The notes beneath the pieces are model-generated. The model was not told the origin of the DNA and did not search any database. It worked only from the letters and a program-made list of their open reading frames with translations. 64,000 bases of DNA from the NCBI GenBank assembly GCA_009363875.1, contig CM018683.1:41748804-41812803 (forward strand). The letters are read 5' to 3'. A program made the position numbers and the translations under genes. Positions 19,606 to 31,500 of this stretch are shown here, in pieces (within the stretch, counting starts at the first letter, position 1; each line of letters opens with the position of its first letter). The DNA comes from Mikania micrantha (Eukaryota > Streptophyta > Magnoliopsida > Asterales > Asteraceae).

Positions 19606-22437
19606 TTTCACATCCCCAATTTTCAACTAACGGAATCATACCGTTTGGGAACGTGACAAACCAGGATCTCAGATCATTAGACATAACGAAGACCTCTATA
19701 TGAATTTCAAAACATACTTTGATCTTAAAAACATAATATCAGAGTTTTCAAAAATTGCGGAAGCGTTTAAAAACCATTAACAGTTGTAATATGTAAATTA
19801 CAAAACAAAATCCTCAAATGATCAAATTCAAATATCCAAAATGTTTAACATGCATGCGACTCTATCTCCTAATCCATGCCAGCTTTAATGCGCGCCTTAG
19901 CGTCCTGAGAAAACATGTAAATCAAGTCAACACAAAGGTTGGTGCATAACACAGGTTTTAAGTATTCACAATGTTCAAAACAACAGTTGAATATCAAGTT
20001 TGTAGATAACATAATCACACATGCACAGTCATGATAGCTAGTCATATAAACTATTTACATAAGTGGTCGACACCGAAGCTGACGAATTGCCATGCTATAG
20101 CATGTTTTTGCCTTGCCACTATTGTCTAGCACAACAATAGTAAAATGTGTTTGGTCAGTTAAACACTTGCGTAGATCCCATCTACCAAGTGAGGTTTGTC
20201 AAACCTAATAGATCTATTTCCAACTACCACGCTTTGCGCTACGGCAAACTAAACGGTTCGAGGTGTGTAAGGACTTTCAAATTGCTATGTTGTCACATAA
20301 TGTAAACAGCTAACTCATGCAAGTGATATGTATCTAAAAATAGTTTGTTGCACATGTTTTCTCCCCCAAAACAGTTTAAAATAAGAAAGGGGCCGTGTAC
20401 GCACCTTTGATTATTTGTAGAATGATCAACTACGTAAGCTCGTGTAGAAAATCCTCTTACGAAGGATCTGTGTTTAAACAATAACGTAGTGTTATTCGAA
20501 TAGTCGTTTTGTGCTTGAAATCACATACGTGTCAATACACGTATGCTAAAGTGTTAGAAATGTGCATACGTAAATACGCGTGACTTTGAAATCGTTTAAA
20601 TAAAATCACATACGATTTTATTTAAATAAACGTAATTATACGCGATTTCGTTTTCGGATTAAAATACCATTTTTATCATTCCAATTGGTTCGGGATGAAA
20701 TTCTGGTTCCAACGCAATTCGAACGGGTTAAATCGGAGTTTGCATGTGAAAGATATATCAAAAATACCAAAAATGGTATTTTTTTCCAAAAACCCGGCCA
20801 TCCCCTGGCTCGAACCCGCGACCCTTCACACGCAACACACACACACTACCATCTCGCCCGCTAGGGTATCGCAACAGATAACCAAACTAAATTGTTTTAA
20901 ACACTACTTCAAACTAAATCCCATTTGATATTATAGCCGAAGCAACATCTACCCAATTGACCACGAATTCGAACCCGGTTAATCCTAAAACCATAGGGTT
21001 TCGATTCAGATTATTCAACAGAGTCTCTAGGTGATTTTAATTTGAAAACAATTCACCATCTCTTGCTTAATCGAATATTATCAGATCCGAACTCAAGTTC
21101 TATAATTCCCAATTCAAAATCGTTCAATTCAGTAATGTAAATCCACAAGATCATAAGGTTTTCATTGAACCATGAAATTCGAAGCTTTCTAAAGACTTTA
21201 ATTCAACTATTAAGTTCTATCACATTCAAATCCTTATCTTGTTTTATCTCAAAAATACTAATACTCATTCCAATAAAATTCGATGTTGCAAGATGAAATT
21301 AATATATGCTAATCCTTCATCGGAGTATTCAGCAACTATCCATTACAATAAATTTCGTTTTTGAACTGAATCTCAATTAAAACCCCAATTCGTTATCCTC
21401 ACTAGAACCCTAGAATCGAACTCCAATAATTCGCTGTTAAGTAACTCAATTGATCAATGATTTTACTGAATCGGCATATTATGAAACTAACTGTATGGTT
21501 GAATTGGATTATTAAATCGTTTAAACGAGAAACCCCCAAAACAGTTTTTCCTATGAACCCTAGAACTCGAATTCCATTAAGCCGATATTAGAAATTGAAA
21601 TTGACCTGTGGTTATCATTAATCGGCCATGTTAGAAGATGTAGGAATGAGAACTTACCCGAATGGATTTTGGTTTGATGAAGATTGACTATAAGGTTGTT
21701 CTTCGGCCGACACTATATCGTGATCCTCAATTCGATGCTTCCAGTTGAAATTGCTGCTTGTAAAGAATTCTAATAAGACCGACTAGTTGTTCTGGAATGC
21801 CAATTTCACGAATTCTGATCGATTATATGGATTTGTAATACTTAGAAACAGTTTTGGCTTACTAATCGACTATTTGGATTAAATTCGAAGCTTAATGGAC
21901 TAGTAACGCCTGGTTGAGGTTAATAATCATCAGTACACTTAATTGAAGGGTTTAATTTAATCAATTCCGGCCGTTTCATGTAAAATTTGATTAAATCATG
22001 ATTATCCTAATCGTATTTTGACTTTTAAAGTCAAAATTAGACTTTCAACTCAATTACAAGTCTAAACTTTGTAATTAAGGTGTATTGAGACTGATTTCAA
22101 CAATTTCTAATCCCTTAGGCTTGATTTTGATCAATTACATAACAATTCGGTTTACAAAGTTTTACCAAAAACCCCGAATTGTCACAAATCGGGTCAATTG
22201 AACTATTTTTGGCTCCGTTAATCCTTTTGGGCCTCAGAACTGTAATTGGGCCTACTTTGGGCCTTATTGGGCCTACCTAGATCTCATTGGGCCTTACTGG
22301 GCCTTCCTTGACCTTACTGGGCCTTCTTTGGCTTTACTGGGCCTTCTTGGGCCTTACTGGGCCTTCTTTGTCTTGTTGGGCCTGCGATCTAACCACTTTC
22401 AGTTAACGAGGTTAATCCGAAAAGTCGGATTGTCACA
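19606..22437 (-). repeat. Element A LTR3 (5' LTR)
   Basis: 2832 bp. Private bases T21240, A21267, G21660, A21850 and G21969 separate it from LTR1 and LTR2 in the right half. In the left half it agrees with LTR2. It contains a roughly 20-bp extra unit in the TGGGCC array. Intron equivalent 19905-20404. By eye about 15-18 substitutions separate it from LTR1, near 0.6 percent. Confidence 0.95.
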
Positions 22438-22442
22438 AAAGG
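22438..22442. repeat. Target-site duplication AAAGG, right of element A
   Basis: Matches 1652-1656 exactly. Confidence 0.95.
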
Positions 22443-23070
22443 TATATCATAAATCATGTTAATTGATATAGAAGAAAATGGACCCAAAAAAACCTTTGCA
22501 GGTAAACCTACTTGTCATTTTTGCCACCTATAATATCCATATATCAATAAACAAAAAAGCACACATGTAAGTGTAATATATGTCTTTGTGTGTATTTCAG
22601 AATAAAAAATGATAACTTAAAACAAAACCACCTCAATATGAGTCCAACTGCTCCAACCTGCAACAATAAATCAATAAATCAATTGCAACTTTTTTGTTTT
22701 ACAAAGTGATGATAGTGATGAGATTTCAACCCATTTACCTAAAAGTTGGTCAATGTAAGAAATGAACCGTAAAATCCCTCTTAGAACGAATATTTGGTTT
22801 TAAACGAAATAACAAAACTGGTCTATGAAAGAAAACTAAAAAACTCATCTTCACATGATTTGAGAAATGGTCCAACTACTCATTTTCCTATTCAAGGTTA
22901 ATCTGTTTGTGATCTTCAACTACCCTAAACCCAGTATGGCTATATATACAAATGTTAATGTTTTCACAGACAGCAAAAACAAAACATCACCTATGACTCT
23001 ACAAAAAACAAAAGCTCCAACCAGGTCTATCAAAGTCAGCTAAGCAAAACTCTATTTCCTTTACATTTAA
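22443..23070. other. AT-rich spacer, possibly 3' UTR of the exon that follows
   Basis: No ORF of note. The part nearest 23070 would be the 3' untranslated region of the minus-strand exon at 23071-23173. Confidence 0.35.
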
Positions 23071-23173
23071 TCATCCGACAGTAGCCTCAAGTGCCACTTC
23101 AAGCTGATTGTTCATTGTAACATACTGATCGGAGGACAGGGCTGCAAGCATCTCTTTATGCTTTTTTATATCC
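23071..23173 (-). CDS. Probable terminal exon of an unidentified host gene (partial)
   Basis: On the minus strand a polypyrimidine-like CTGATTTTTCAG acceptor ends at 23174. It is followed by one base completing a split codon and 33 codons reading DIKKHKEMLAALSS then DQYVTMNNQLEVALEATVG and TGA (23071-23073). The helix-like, Lys/Leu/Glu-rich composition and the exact acceptor look coding, unlike the AT-rich surroundings. I do not recognise the family. Upstream exons should lie at higher coordinates on the minus strand, but none was identified before 25 kb, so it may be a relic or a gene with a long intron. Confidence 0.5.
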
Positions 23174-25080
23174 CTGAAAAATCAGATAATTGATTACATA
23201 CAAAACCATAATCTAGATCTAAAACAAGCGCTTTAGTAAATCAGAAAAAAAATTAACAACATTTTAATTCCCAGATAATCTAAATCTTAATGTGTCATTG
23301 AATTGAAAATTATTGCAGATTATTTACATTTGATGGAAATTAATTTGTTAAGGATATTAATCTATATATGTAATTACTACAACCATTCTGTAATACATAG
23401 TTAGAGTGCCTAGGATCCTTATATCAATTGAGGATTTCAAGATGAAACCAAGTGATGCAGGTTTTGGTTTTTGGAAGTAAGAGTTTAAACGTTGTACTTT
23501 GTGTATTTAGATTCATTTTTAACTGTTATTTATATCCAATTTATTTAATTTTTTGGCTTTCATTGCCTTTCTAAAAGTTATTTCTTTGTTGCTATGTATC
23601 TTAATTAAGTGTTATTTTATTTGATTGGGACAATTTGAGTTTATATAACTCATGTCTTTGACAAAATTCCTGATTTTGTTTAGTTCGGTGAAGTTTTTCG
23701 TTGGCTAATTCCATATCTCGTCTAATAGCAATTTGTTTTACATAATTCAAACCAAAAAATTAAAGTTATTCTTTAAAATATACGGGTTGCGTATAGAATT
23801 TTTGTTTCATATAAAGAAAAATCATTATTAAAATATACGGGTTGCGTATAGAATCAACCATGTATGCTCTTTATTAAAATAAATAATTATTGAAATGTGA
23901 TGTTTATGTAATGATTTTTCTTTATATGAAACAAAAAAGAAGAAAAAAACTCAAAAATTGGTTTTAGTTAATCCCCATAAATTGGTTTCTTATTCATATC
24001 TTGACATAGTATTGACAAAAATAATTTTTCTTTGGATTCTATGTACTCTTGTACCAGATTGTATGCATATATACACACATACAAATTGCATACATCTATC
24101 TACTTTATACTTATCCACTTAAGAAAAATCAACTATGTATTGAAAACCATATGAGTACTTATTTTTGAAACAAAAATACACACACATAAACACAGAAATG
24201 CATATAAATATCCAGAATTGCATACATACACAAAATACAAACCATTTTTTAAATGCATTCTTTTCGACCATACAAACCATTTATACACAGAGCCGTTGGA
24301 CAATACTTACATAAACAACATGCATACAAAAATATGCATACAGACATATAAAATACACAAATACGGATATTGAGGAGATATACCAAATATGAGGCAAAAT
24401 CAAAGAGCCAAATTCAAGAAAACCAGATGGAGTAGCAGTGGCAGTCGAATATGGCATACAACTGTGTAGAAAAAAAATAGGTTAAACAATGCATAAAAAT
24501 TAGGTTAAATAAAATTTTGAAGAGGCATACCAAGAGAGGTAGATGAAGGCAAACACAAGAGAAGATGATTGAAGAGAAGCAACTCTTTTTAAAAGAAATA
24601 TTCAAATTTTGAAAAATTGAATGTAGAGCCATTTCTTGGTTGCTCTTTTCGTGTATGTCTTGTTCAAAAGCGAAAAATCCAAGAAAAGATAACTACTTCT
24701 TTCGTCGACATGATTCAGAAGTGAAGGCATCAAGAAATCATGGGTCGTTCGAGTTCCAGGGTTGAGAAATCACATCTGGTTGAGATATATTCTGATTATG
24801 AAAAAAGTAGATCAAAGCTCTAACCTAGAGATTGTAAGATTTCTTTAATGGGGGGTAAATGGAAATGAGAAATAAGGAGAAGTAGGCTGAAGAGATTAAA
24901 ATGGATTCAAGAGGAATGATGCAATTAGAATTAGGCAATGAATTGTTGTAAGACAAGCTACATATTTTTTACAATTCTTATACGGTAAAGCATTGAAGCA
25001 ATGAATGGTTGTAACACAAGCTTCCTCACTTGCACATTTCTTAATTTTAAAACTTTTCAACACTCTCTCTCCAATCTCTG
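23174..25080. other. AT-rich intron or spacer
   Basis: Long AT-rich stretch with no convincing ORF. The words ATATACGGGTTGCGTATAGA occur twice (about 23778 and 23836) around a short inverted ATAAAGAAAAATCATT motif. About 24600-24790 resembles 1255-1420. It may include the intron of the exon at 23071-23173. Confidence 0.35.
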
Positions 25081-25096
25081 TTATATAATAGTAAGT

Positions 25097-25122
25097 ATAC
25101 ACACACACACACACACACACTA
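25097..25122. repeat. (AC)n microsatellite
   Basis: An AC dinucleotide run followed by ACTAGTGAGATGCCCGCG. Confidence 0.85.
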
Positions 25123-25584
25123 GTGAGATGCCCGCGTGATGCAGCGGAAAACAAAATAATTAGGCTACTGATTTTGGTTCGTAAAAAGCTTAAACCACCT
25201 AATTTTTGTCAAATCAACTCTTTTAACGAAAAAATTTATTATGATAAAATTCAAAATTTAAAATGTCAAATATGATATGACAAAAGTGTGAAGAAGTAAT
25301 TTATTTGATTTGAGAGAGTTTTATTTTATAGGTATTATATGACACTTTATTTTTTAAATGTATCAATGTGGGACAAATTAAAGTAAAAGAAAACCATTTA
25401 GTTTATGGCTCTTAAAACTTTGTTTGTTATACTTTATGTTTTAAGAGTTGTAAAACTCTTAATTTTAAGAGTTTTTGGTAAAACACTATTGTGTCCTCCT
25501 ATATATATTATATAGTAGTATATATATATAGTAGTATATATATATAGTAGTATATATATATGTGTATATATATATATATATATG
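25123..25584. other. AT-rich spacer with TATATATAGTAG repeats
   Basis: No gene. A repeated TATATATAGTAG motif of about 16 bases and a pure TA run occupy 25500-25583. Confidence 0.5.
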
Positions 25585-27178
25585 GAGGATGGAAGTTTTC
25601 ATAAATCATCAAAAATGAACTAAACTACTACCACCATCTAATGGTTCATTTAAAATCTAAGTGCATAGTCATTTTCCATTTTTAATAAGAGAGGGCATTT
25701 ATGACATTTTGTAACCAATTAAAAACCTAGTTTTAATATGGTGGTGATCTAAAATATTTTAATAAATATAATTTTTTATATCAAGTTTACCTCTTTTTTT
25801 TTAAACATTCATAACCTTTTATATTATATTATTATTTTTAAATAAAATTGCGCCATTATACTCGTTTCATTTTTCTTTTTAATTCCGTTATAATCTCAAC
25901 AAGTTTTTTTTTAAATGTCATGTAATTTACAGTAATGTAACACATTATTTACAGAGATTTATTCTCTTTAATTCCGTTTTAATCTGAACTACTTTTTAAT
26001 TTTTTTTAACTATCTCGCTTTACATCGATGTATCGAACATAAACATAACACATTACTTTAATTTTTCTAACATCGGTAAATTAAAGTAATGTAATACAAA
26101 ATGAAGTACTATATAATGATATAATTTACAATGATGTAACACATTTTTTACAATGATGTAATTTTCTTTTTAATTTCGTTATAATCTCGACTAGTTTTTA
26201 ATTCTTTCTCATATGTCTTTTATTTACATCGATGTAACAAGCATAAAAATAATACATTATTTTAAAATTTTTTTCTAACAATGCTAAATTATAATAATGT
26301 AATATAACACATTATAATAACACATTTTGATTTTTTTTCTAACAATGATAATTAAAGTGATGTAATTTTATCATTGTTGGAAAAAATTTCGAATTAATTT
26401 GTTATATTTAAGTTCGTTACAATTAGGAGTGAGCGAAAACTGAAAAAACCGAACGTGATTGAATTAACCGAAAAAACTGAACCGAAACTAAATAAACCGA
26501 AAACCGAAACGGAACCGAATAAAACCAAAAAAAAACAAAACCGAACCGAATTTTTTATCTTGTTTAAAAAATTAATATATATAGTTAGTGTTCGATCAAT
26601 TAATTTATGAATTATCTATTGTTAGACATGTTTGTATTTTCAATATTGGGCATGAAAAACAACAAAAAAACACAAAAATAAAAACAAATAAAAAAACCGA
26701 ACTGAACCGAAAAAACCGAATGGTTCATAATAACGAAAAACCGACTATGTCATTTCGATTTCCGTTTTTGCCAAAAATTCAACTGAACCGAACCGAGGAC
26801 ACCAATAGTTACAATGATGTAAATACGGAGCATCTAAAAAATAAAAAGTAATAAAAACTAGTCAAGACTATAATTGATTTAAAGAGAAAAATGAGACGAA
26901 TATAATGGTGCAATTTTTAAAAAAAGTAATATAATATACAAAATAGGGGGTAAACTTTATTTAAAAAATTAGATTTATTAAAATATATTAAACAGTGACA
27001 CTTGTGAACACTAAAATAAATCTAACTTTTTGGGTGGTTACAAAATGTTCAAAATGTCATCTCTTATTAAAAATGGAAAATGACACATGGCAAGGTCATA
27101 TGCACTTTCTTTTTAAATTAGTCATTGAATAATAGTTAATGGGTTAACTCATTTTTGGTAGGTTATATTTTTATCCTT
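25585..27178. mobile_element. Long-TIR non-autonomous element
   Basis: The left arm (about 25585-25900) and the inverse of the right arm (about 26860-27178) align over roughly 300 bases, sharing CATTTTCCATTTTTAATAAG, CATTTTGTAACCA, AAGTTTACC and TCATTTTTCT words. There is no transposase. The interior contains repeated TTACAnnGATGTAA words and a nested hAT-like insertion (26424-26807). End points are approximate because both ends abut microsatellites. Confidence 0.6.
26424..26807. mobile_element. hAT-like MITE with AACCGAA-rich body
   Basis: 384 bp flanked by exact 8-bp duplications GTTACAAT (26416-26423 and 26808-26815), the target length of hAT elements. Termini are TAGGAGTGAGC and ..GGACACCAATA, an imperfect inverted pair. 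The body is rich in ACCGAACCGAA words. There is no transposase. Confidence 0.7.
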
Positions 27179-27605
27179 TCTCTCTCTCTCTATATATGTA
27201 TATACACACACATACATGCACATATATATATATCCTTTCTCTCAAAGTGTATTATGGACTTTTCACATTTTCATTAAATGAGGGATATGATCTGTTACTT
27301 TATGCCCCATCACTCTATAATATATTTATACACACACACACACAAACACACACATACTGGTATTTATTCCAGACACCTTCCATCAACTTTTTGGCTCACC
27401 AAATTTCAAATCATCTTCTCAAACACACATACAAGTACAATCCTCCATTAATTTTCTTATTCTTACTTTTCTACCATCACCTTTTTCAAGTTTCAATACC
27501 ATCTTCTCTCACATCTCAACACTTACCATTTTCATATCTTCTATATCTTTCATATCTTCCCAAGCTCACAGAGGTCTCGAAGCAAGCATGTCGGTTGTTC
27601 CCCAC
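27179..27605 (+). other. Microsatellites and a CT-rich, leader-like stretch ending in ATG
   Basis: CT, TA and CA repeats (27180-27230, 27332-27356) precede a CT-rich stretch typical of a plant 5' leader. It reaches ATGTCGGTTGTTCCCCAC at 27588-27605, where LTR D begins. This could be a gene start interrupted at codon 6, but no continuation was found beyond the nest. Confidence 0.3.
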
Positions 27606-27984
27606 TGTCGCACCCCGAGAAATCTCGTCCCTTTCGGGGGTGCGAACAACAGACTAGTCAGGATCGCAGTCTCCAGTCATACAGTTGCGCGACCTACATG
27701 TCTGGTTTCATACGTACATCCAAATACTTGGACAAAACAGTTTTATAAAATCAGAGTTGCGGAAGTAAATGTAAAAGTTTTCAAAGCAGTTTGAATACAT
27801 AAGTTGCGGAAGCGTTCTTAAAACAGTTTTCAATATAACATAAGATTATAGTTTGCGGAAGCGTTTAAAGATGTTTAACAATACATAACATAACAAGTGG
27901 TAAATGTTCTCAAAGCCTAAAGCACTATGTAGATGCATGAGGCTCCAGCCTAGCATCCTATCCTTGGGTGTGTGCCTTAGTTGC

Positions 27985-28510
27985 CTGAGAAAACATGCGA
28001 GTAAAAAGGGTCAACACAAAGGTTGGTGAGAGCACATGTTTGAATCAGCAGTAAACATCAAAATGTTTAAAGTAAGTGTTTTGCAGGTTTACATATCATT
28101 ACAATGCAATATCCATTGATAGCTAGTCAATATGTGTTATACCATATGTAGGTTCGCAACCGAAGCTAACATGCTGCCTCCCACCATATCCATCTAACAA
28201 GATATGACAATGTTGTTTGGTCAATTTTGCACTGTTCCGACGGGGTGGCCATACGGCGCGCAACAGTGGGGCTTGTCAGGCCCAAATAGTACTATTTAGA
28301 ATTACCACGCTAAGCGTCACGCACTATTAACGGTTCGAGATGTGTTTAATGAGGACTTATCAGTTTTGTGGATGAGTGTCACACATATGCATATACGTGA
28401 TATTAGCATGTACAAGTGTAACCAAAAAGTATGTTGTTGTTAAGAAACAGTTTGTATGCAATGTTTTCTCCCCCAAAGGTAGAAAATAGAAAAAGGGGCC
28501 GTGAACTCAC
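27985..28510 (-). other. Predicted LTR-resident intron (D)
   Basis: Donor CCAG|GTGAGTTCAC at 28510, acceptor TTTTCTCAG|G ending at 27985, 526 bp. The acceptor side carries the same CAACCTTTGTGTTGAC block as element A. Confidence 0.55.
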
Positions 28511-28549
28511 CTGGTAAAGGAGTTCCGGTTATACGCTCGCTACCTGTGA

Positions 28550-28569
28550 ATACTAGCACCTGCTAGTAT
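28550..28569 (-). promoter_or_regulatory. Perfect hairpin upstream of the LTR D donor
   Basis: ATACTAGCA (28550-28558), two-base loop, TGCTAGTAT (28561-28569). It lies 40 bases upstream of the predicted donor in element orientation. Confidence 0.6.
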
Positions 28570-29343
28570 GCACCTATAACCATATAGGTTGTAAGTATGG
28601 GTTTTGTGGTGTGTTGTATTCCATACAACTCTAAGTGTCGGTATGCTCAACTGAGTGTTTGTGTGTTGACTTGTGTTGACTCTACGAATCGTTGGTGACG
28701 CGTTTGTTGTGTTTAGTTCGTTTAATGTGTCTTACTGCAAGTAAGACACCAACATGCGTCCTATGACTCTAACCGTGATACTTTCACATATACCAAGTTT
28801 CGAAAATCATAACGTTTCCATTTCGGAAAAGTTTCTATATTTGGAAAATTTCTATTTTTGGAAAGTATAGTTATGAAAGTCCATTTCGTAAAACTAATAA
28901 CTCTTAGTATGTTTATAAAAACACATTTAAACATATCATTTGCGTATAAATTGCCATTTTAGGCGTTTGGCCCAAATAAAGTTTCATAAAATAGTAAGTA
29001 TCCGTTTAAAAGTTCGTTTTCCCAAATCCAAGTTTCCAATATGTTTAGAAATCATTTTTAAGCATATTTCAATAATCGTAATTCATCAAAACCACTTAGA
29101 ACATCAAAACCCCTCTTTTGATTTACAAAAGTTTCCTTATTTAGTGAATTTCTACAAAATCGTGTTTTTCACCAAATCAATCACCAAAATGTGTTTCTAA
29201 ATACTTCAATATGCATTTGACAACATCTAGACATGTCTAACATGTCTAGATCATCATAAATCTACAACATGCAAAATAAAGTTTCCTTTTTTGGCAAGTT
29301 TACCAAAATCATCACAATAACTTATCCAAACTCAAATCCAACA

Positions 29344-29348
29344 TTACT
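29344..29348. repeat. Target-site duplication TTACT of element B
   Basis: TTACT at 29344-29348 and again at 50044-50048, directly outside the B termini. Confidence 0.95.
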
Positions 29349-30454
29349 TGTGATAATTGCGTACGAAGAATTACGTCAGCAACGAATTGAGCACATTTAA
29401 TCGTGTTTAAAATCCATGTGGAATTGACAATCAAAATGATTATGGGATGATAGTATGCGAAAAATGATGAACGTGGGCGAAAACCGCGTACAAAACGGAG
29501 TTACGGATGGCCCGGAATTGCAAAACGAAGCTTCTGTCGAAAAATGGAAAAAAATTGGTCTTCGCGGTACGCTAAGGAGGAGCTAAGGGTTCTTCGCGGT
29601 ACGCGATGTTTGAAAATATCTGAGATTTCTCTGGATTTCTTCGCGGTACGCAAAGTCTACTTTTCTTCTGTTCGCGGTACGCGACGGATGGAGGAGTCGC
29701 CAACTTGCTTAAAATATCAGATTTTCATCAGCATTTTCATTCTTATCTTCTCAATGACGACACCAGCCACCACCCTGCGAAAATTTCATTTTTCCACCAG
29801 TAAATCTCCATTTTTAAGGCTCCACGACGTTTAGATCGCATCAAGAAGCGTTAAAACAAGTTCAGATCATCTTTCTACCCATAGAACTCCTCCAGATTAG
29901 GTAATGGTTCATTCTAGTCTCGTATTTTGATAATGAATGATTAATCTTGTTTTTGAACGTAATGATATAGTTAGGGTTGTTGATTATTGCCTAGATGATG
30001 GCTAGGATTGATTATAAATGACAAACTCGAATTGTTAACGGGTAAATCCTTGTTTTGAGCCGTTGTAATGCCCGGTTTGCATGAAATCATAACAATGGTT
30101 ATAATGGTTTAAACCATTTGATTGTGACAATGTAGGTGATTAGTTTGATTAATCTTTGACATGCAACGTGAAAGTTGGGTGTTTCAAACTAATCACAATC
30201 AGTAACATACTCATTGGAATGATTATCTGATGTTCATGATAACAGTCAGATTAGTATGTTAAACATGGTTATTAAACCTAATCTAATATTACATTGTGAT
30301 ATTTCATGATATTTGGGTAATCAATAACAAGGATTGATCATTCCTAAGCCATTAACCTATCTAGGAACTGCTTTAGCATAACAATCAATAACATTAACTA
30401 TTTGACTAATCTGAGAATATTCTGATTAATTAAGATTGTCATCAACATAATATT

Positions 30455-30571
30455 AGGAACCTGGATCAGTGTAGGTTCCTACAGTATCATACATTGTATG
30501 ATATGATATTAAGATAATCATTAAAAATCTTATATTAGTTTGATGACTTTAAGGCAATGTCTTTGACATTG
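30455..30571 (+). promoter_or_regulatory. Three leader hairpins in the B 5' LTR
   Basis: AGGAACCT/AGGTTCCT (30455-30462 with 30473-30480), TATCATACATTGTATGATA (30485-30503), and CAATGTC-TTT-GACATTG (30555-30571). All three recur in element C at the same relative positions. One C stem position changes from C to T and still pairs as a G-U wobble in RNA. Confidence 0.7.
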
Positions 30572-30689
30572 GACGTTCAAGAAGATTTAATCTGTAAGTT
30601 AAAACATTAATAACATATCAAACATAAACCAATGCAGAATTACATCATTAGCACCAGTTGCGAGTGTTCCTATTGCTGTGAGATATCCA

Positions 30690-31226
30690 GTGAGTTTTGT
30701 ACAACCCCTTTTCTTTTTACTGTCTTACAAACATCGGGGTAACTCTGCAAACTGTGTTCTGAACATATGATATGCATCACTGTTATCTGTGTGATTTCAT
30801 GTGACTTTAGTGTGATTTCATGGGATTTTGCCGTTAGTATCTCTATCACAGTATCAAAAGTCCTCATCTCGTGAACTGTATCTAGTGAACCCATGTGGGG
30901 CCGAACAGGAATCATTGATAGTACTATTGGCTGACAACCCATTCGCTGGGAGGATTGCATCTCCCCTGGTGTGAATGTTTGGTACCTGTTTCCATTACAA
31001 CTTCTTAATGTTAGTGATAGACATTAAGATAATGAGGCATTAAGATATTTAACGACGGGTAGTATCTTCGTGAACGAACAACTGTCCGAAAGGAACTAGA
31101 TACGGGTCCCATGGTTATCCGGAACTGAACATTTTGAGAACTTATTTATCATATCATATTGTTTTAAATTGAACGGTCGAACTCACCAGCTTTGTGCTGA
31201 CGTTTTTAAACTCAACATTTTTGCAG
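30690..31226 (+). other. Predicted LTR-resident intron (B)
   Basis: Donor CCA|GTGAGTTTTG at 30690. Acceptor CATTTTTGCAG|G ends at 31226, 537 bp, with GTGCTGAC as a likely branch point. The same sites occur in the 3' LTR at 49252-49788. Confidence 0.5.
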
Positions 31227-31484
31227 GACAACAGTGACGATATGGTGAGGATGCACTTCACTTAGTTGAACTTAAATGTACTAGATTGTATAATAAACCT
31301 AGCTGTTAAGTTGATGTATTTACCAACCCTTGTAATATATTTATTTTAAGTGAATCTATGTGCTGTGATATCGGTTCAAGTAAGTCACACCTCATCTCTG
31401 AGACATCACCACTATGCTTCCGCAATCACATCAGAGTAGCAAGTGACATCATCACAGGTGACGAGAAATGGGGGTGTGACAGGG

Positions 31485-31500
31485 TGGTATCAGAGCCACA
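31485..31500 (+). other. Element B primer binding site
   Basis: TGGTATCAGAGCCACA, complement of the plant initiator tRNA-Met 3' end, three bases after the 5' LTR. Confidence 0.93.

Larger units (their letters stand above)
1657..22437 (-). mobile_element. Element A: Ty3/gypsy retrotransposon with three LTRs and two internal regions
   Basis: Order along the plus strand: LTR1 (1657-4469), internal 1, LTR2 (10632-13443), internal 2, LTR3 (19606-22437). The element reads on the minus strand, so LTR3 is the 5' LTR and LTR1 the 3' LTR. Both internal regions carry primer site, accessory ORF, gag-pro and pol in the same order with an 8974-bp offset. One 5-bp duplication flanks the entire array. The pol type (integrase with C-terminal chromodomain-like tail) suggests a chromovirus, probably Tekay-like. 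The arrangement fits unequal recombination between LTRs of two copies. Confidence 0.95.
27606..29348 (-). repeat. LTR D, left part (U5 and leader)
   Basis: Starts TGTCGCACCCCG, the inverse of a ..GGGTGTGACA-type LTR end. It is interrupted at 29348 by element B and resumes at 50049, total about 2855 bp. It carries an intron-like segment and hairpins comparable to element A. The five bases before it are CCCAC. No matching duplication was found on the other side because D is truncated. Confidence 0.75.
29349..31481 (+). repeat. Element B 5' LTR
   Basis: 2133 bp, TGTGATAATTGCG..GGGTGTGACA. U3 contains four TTCGCGGTACGC copies (about 29560-29690). The leader part holds three hairpins and the intron-like segment. 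I found no strong TATA box. Confidence 0.93.

Noticed and set aside
1657..22437. Two independent tandem insertions of element A
   Set aside because: Only one target duplication flanks the array, the units share a middle LTR, and that LTR is a chimera of the outer two.
27196..27657. 153-codon plus-strand ORF
   Set aside because: It begins in TA/CA microsatellites, has low-complexity His/Thr and Leu/Tyr content, and crosses into LTR D.
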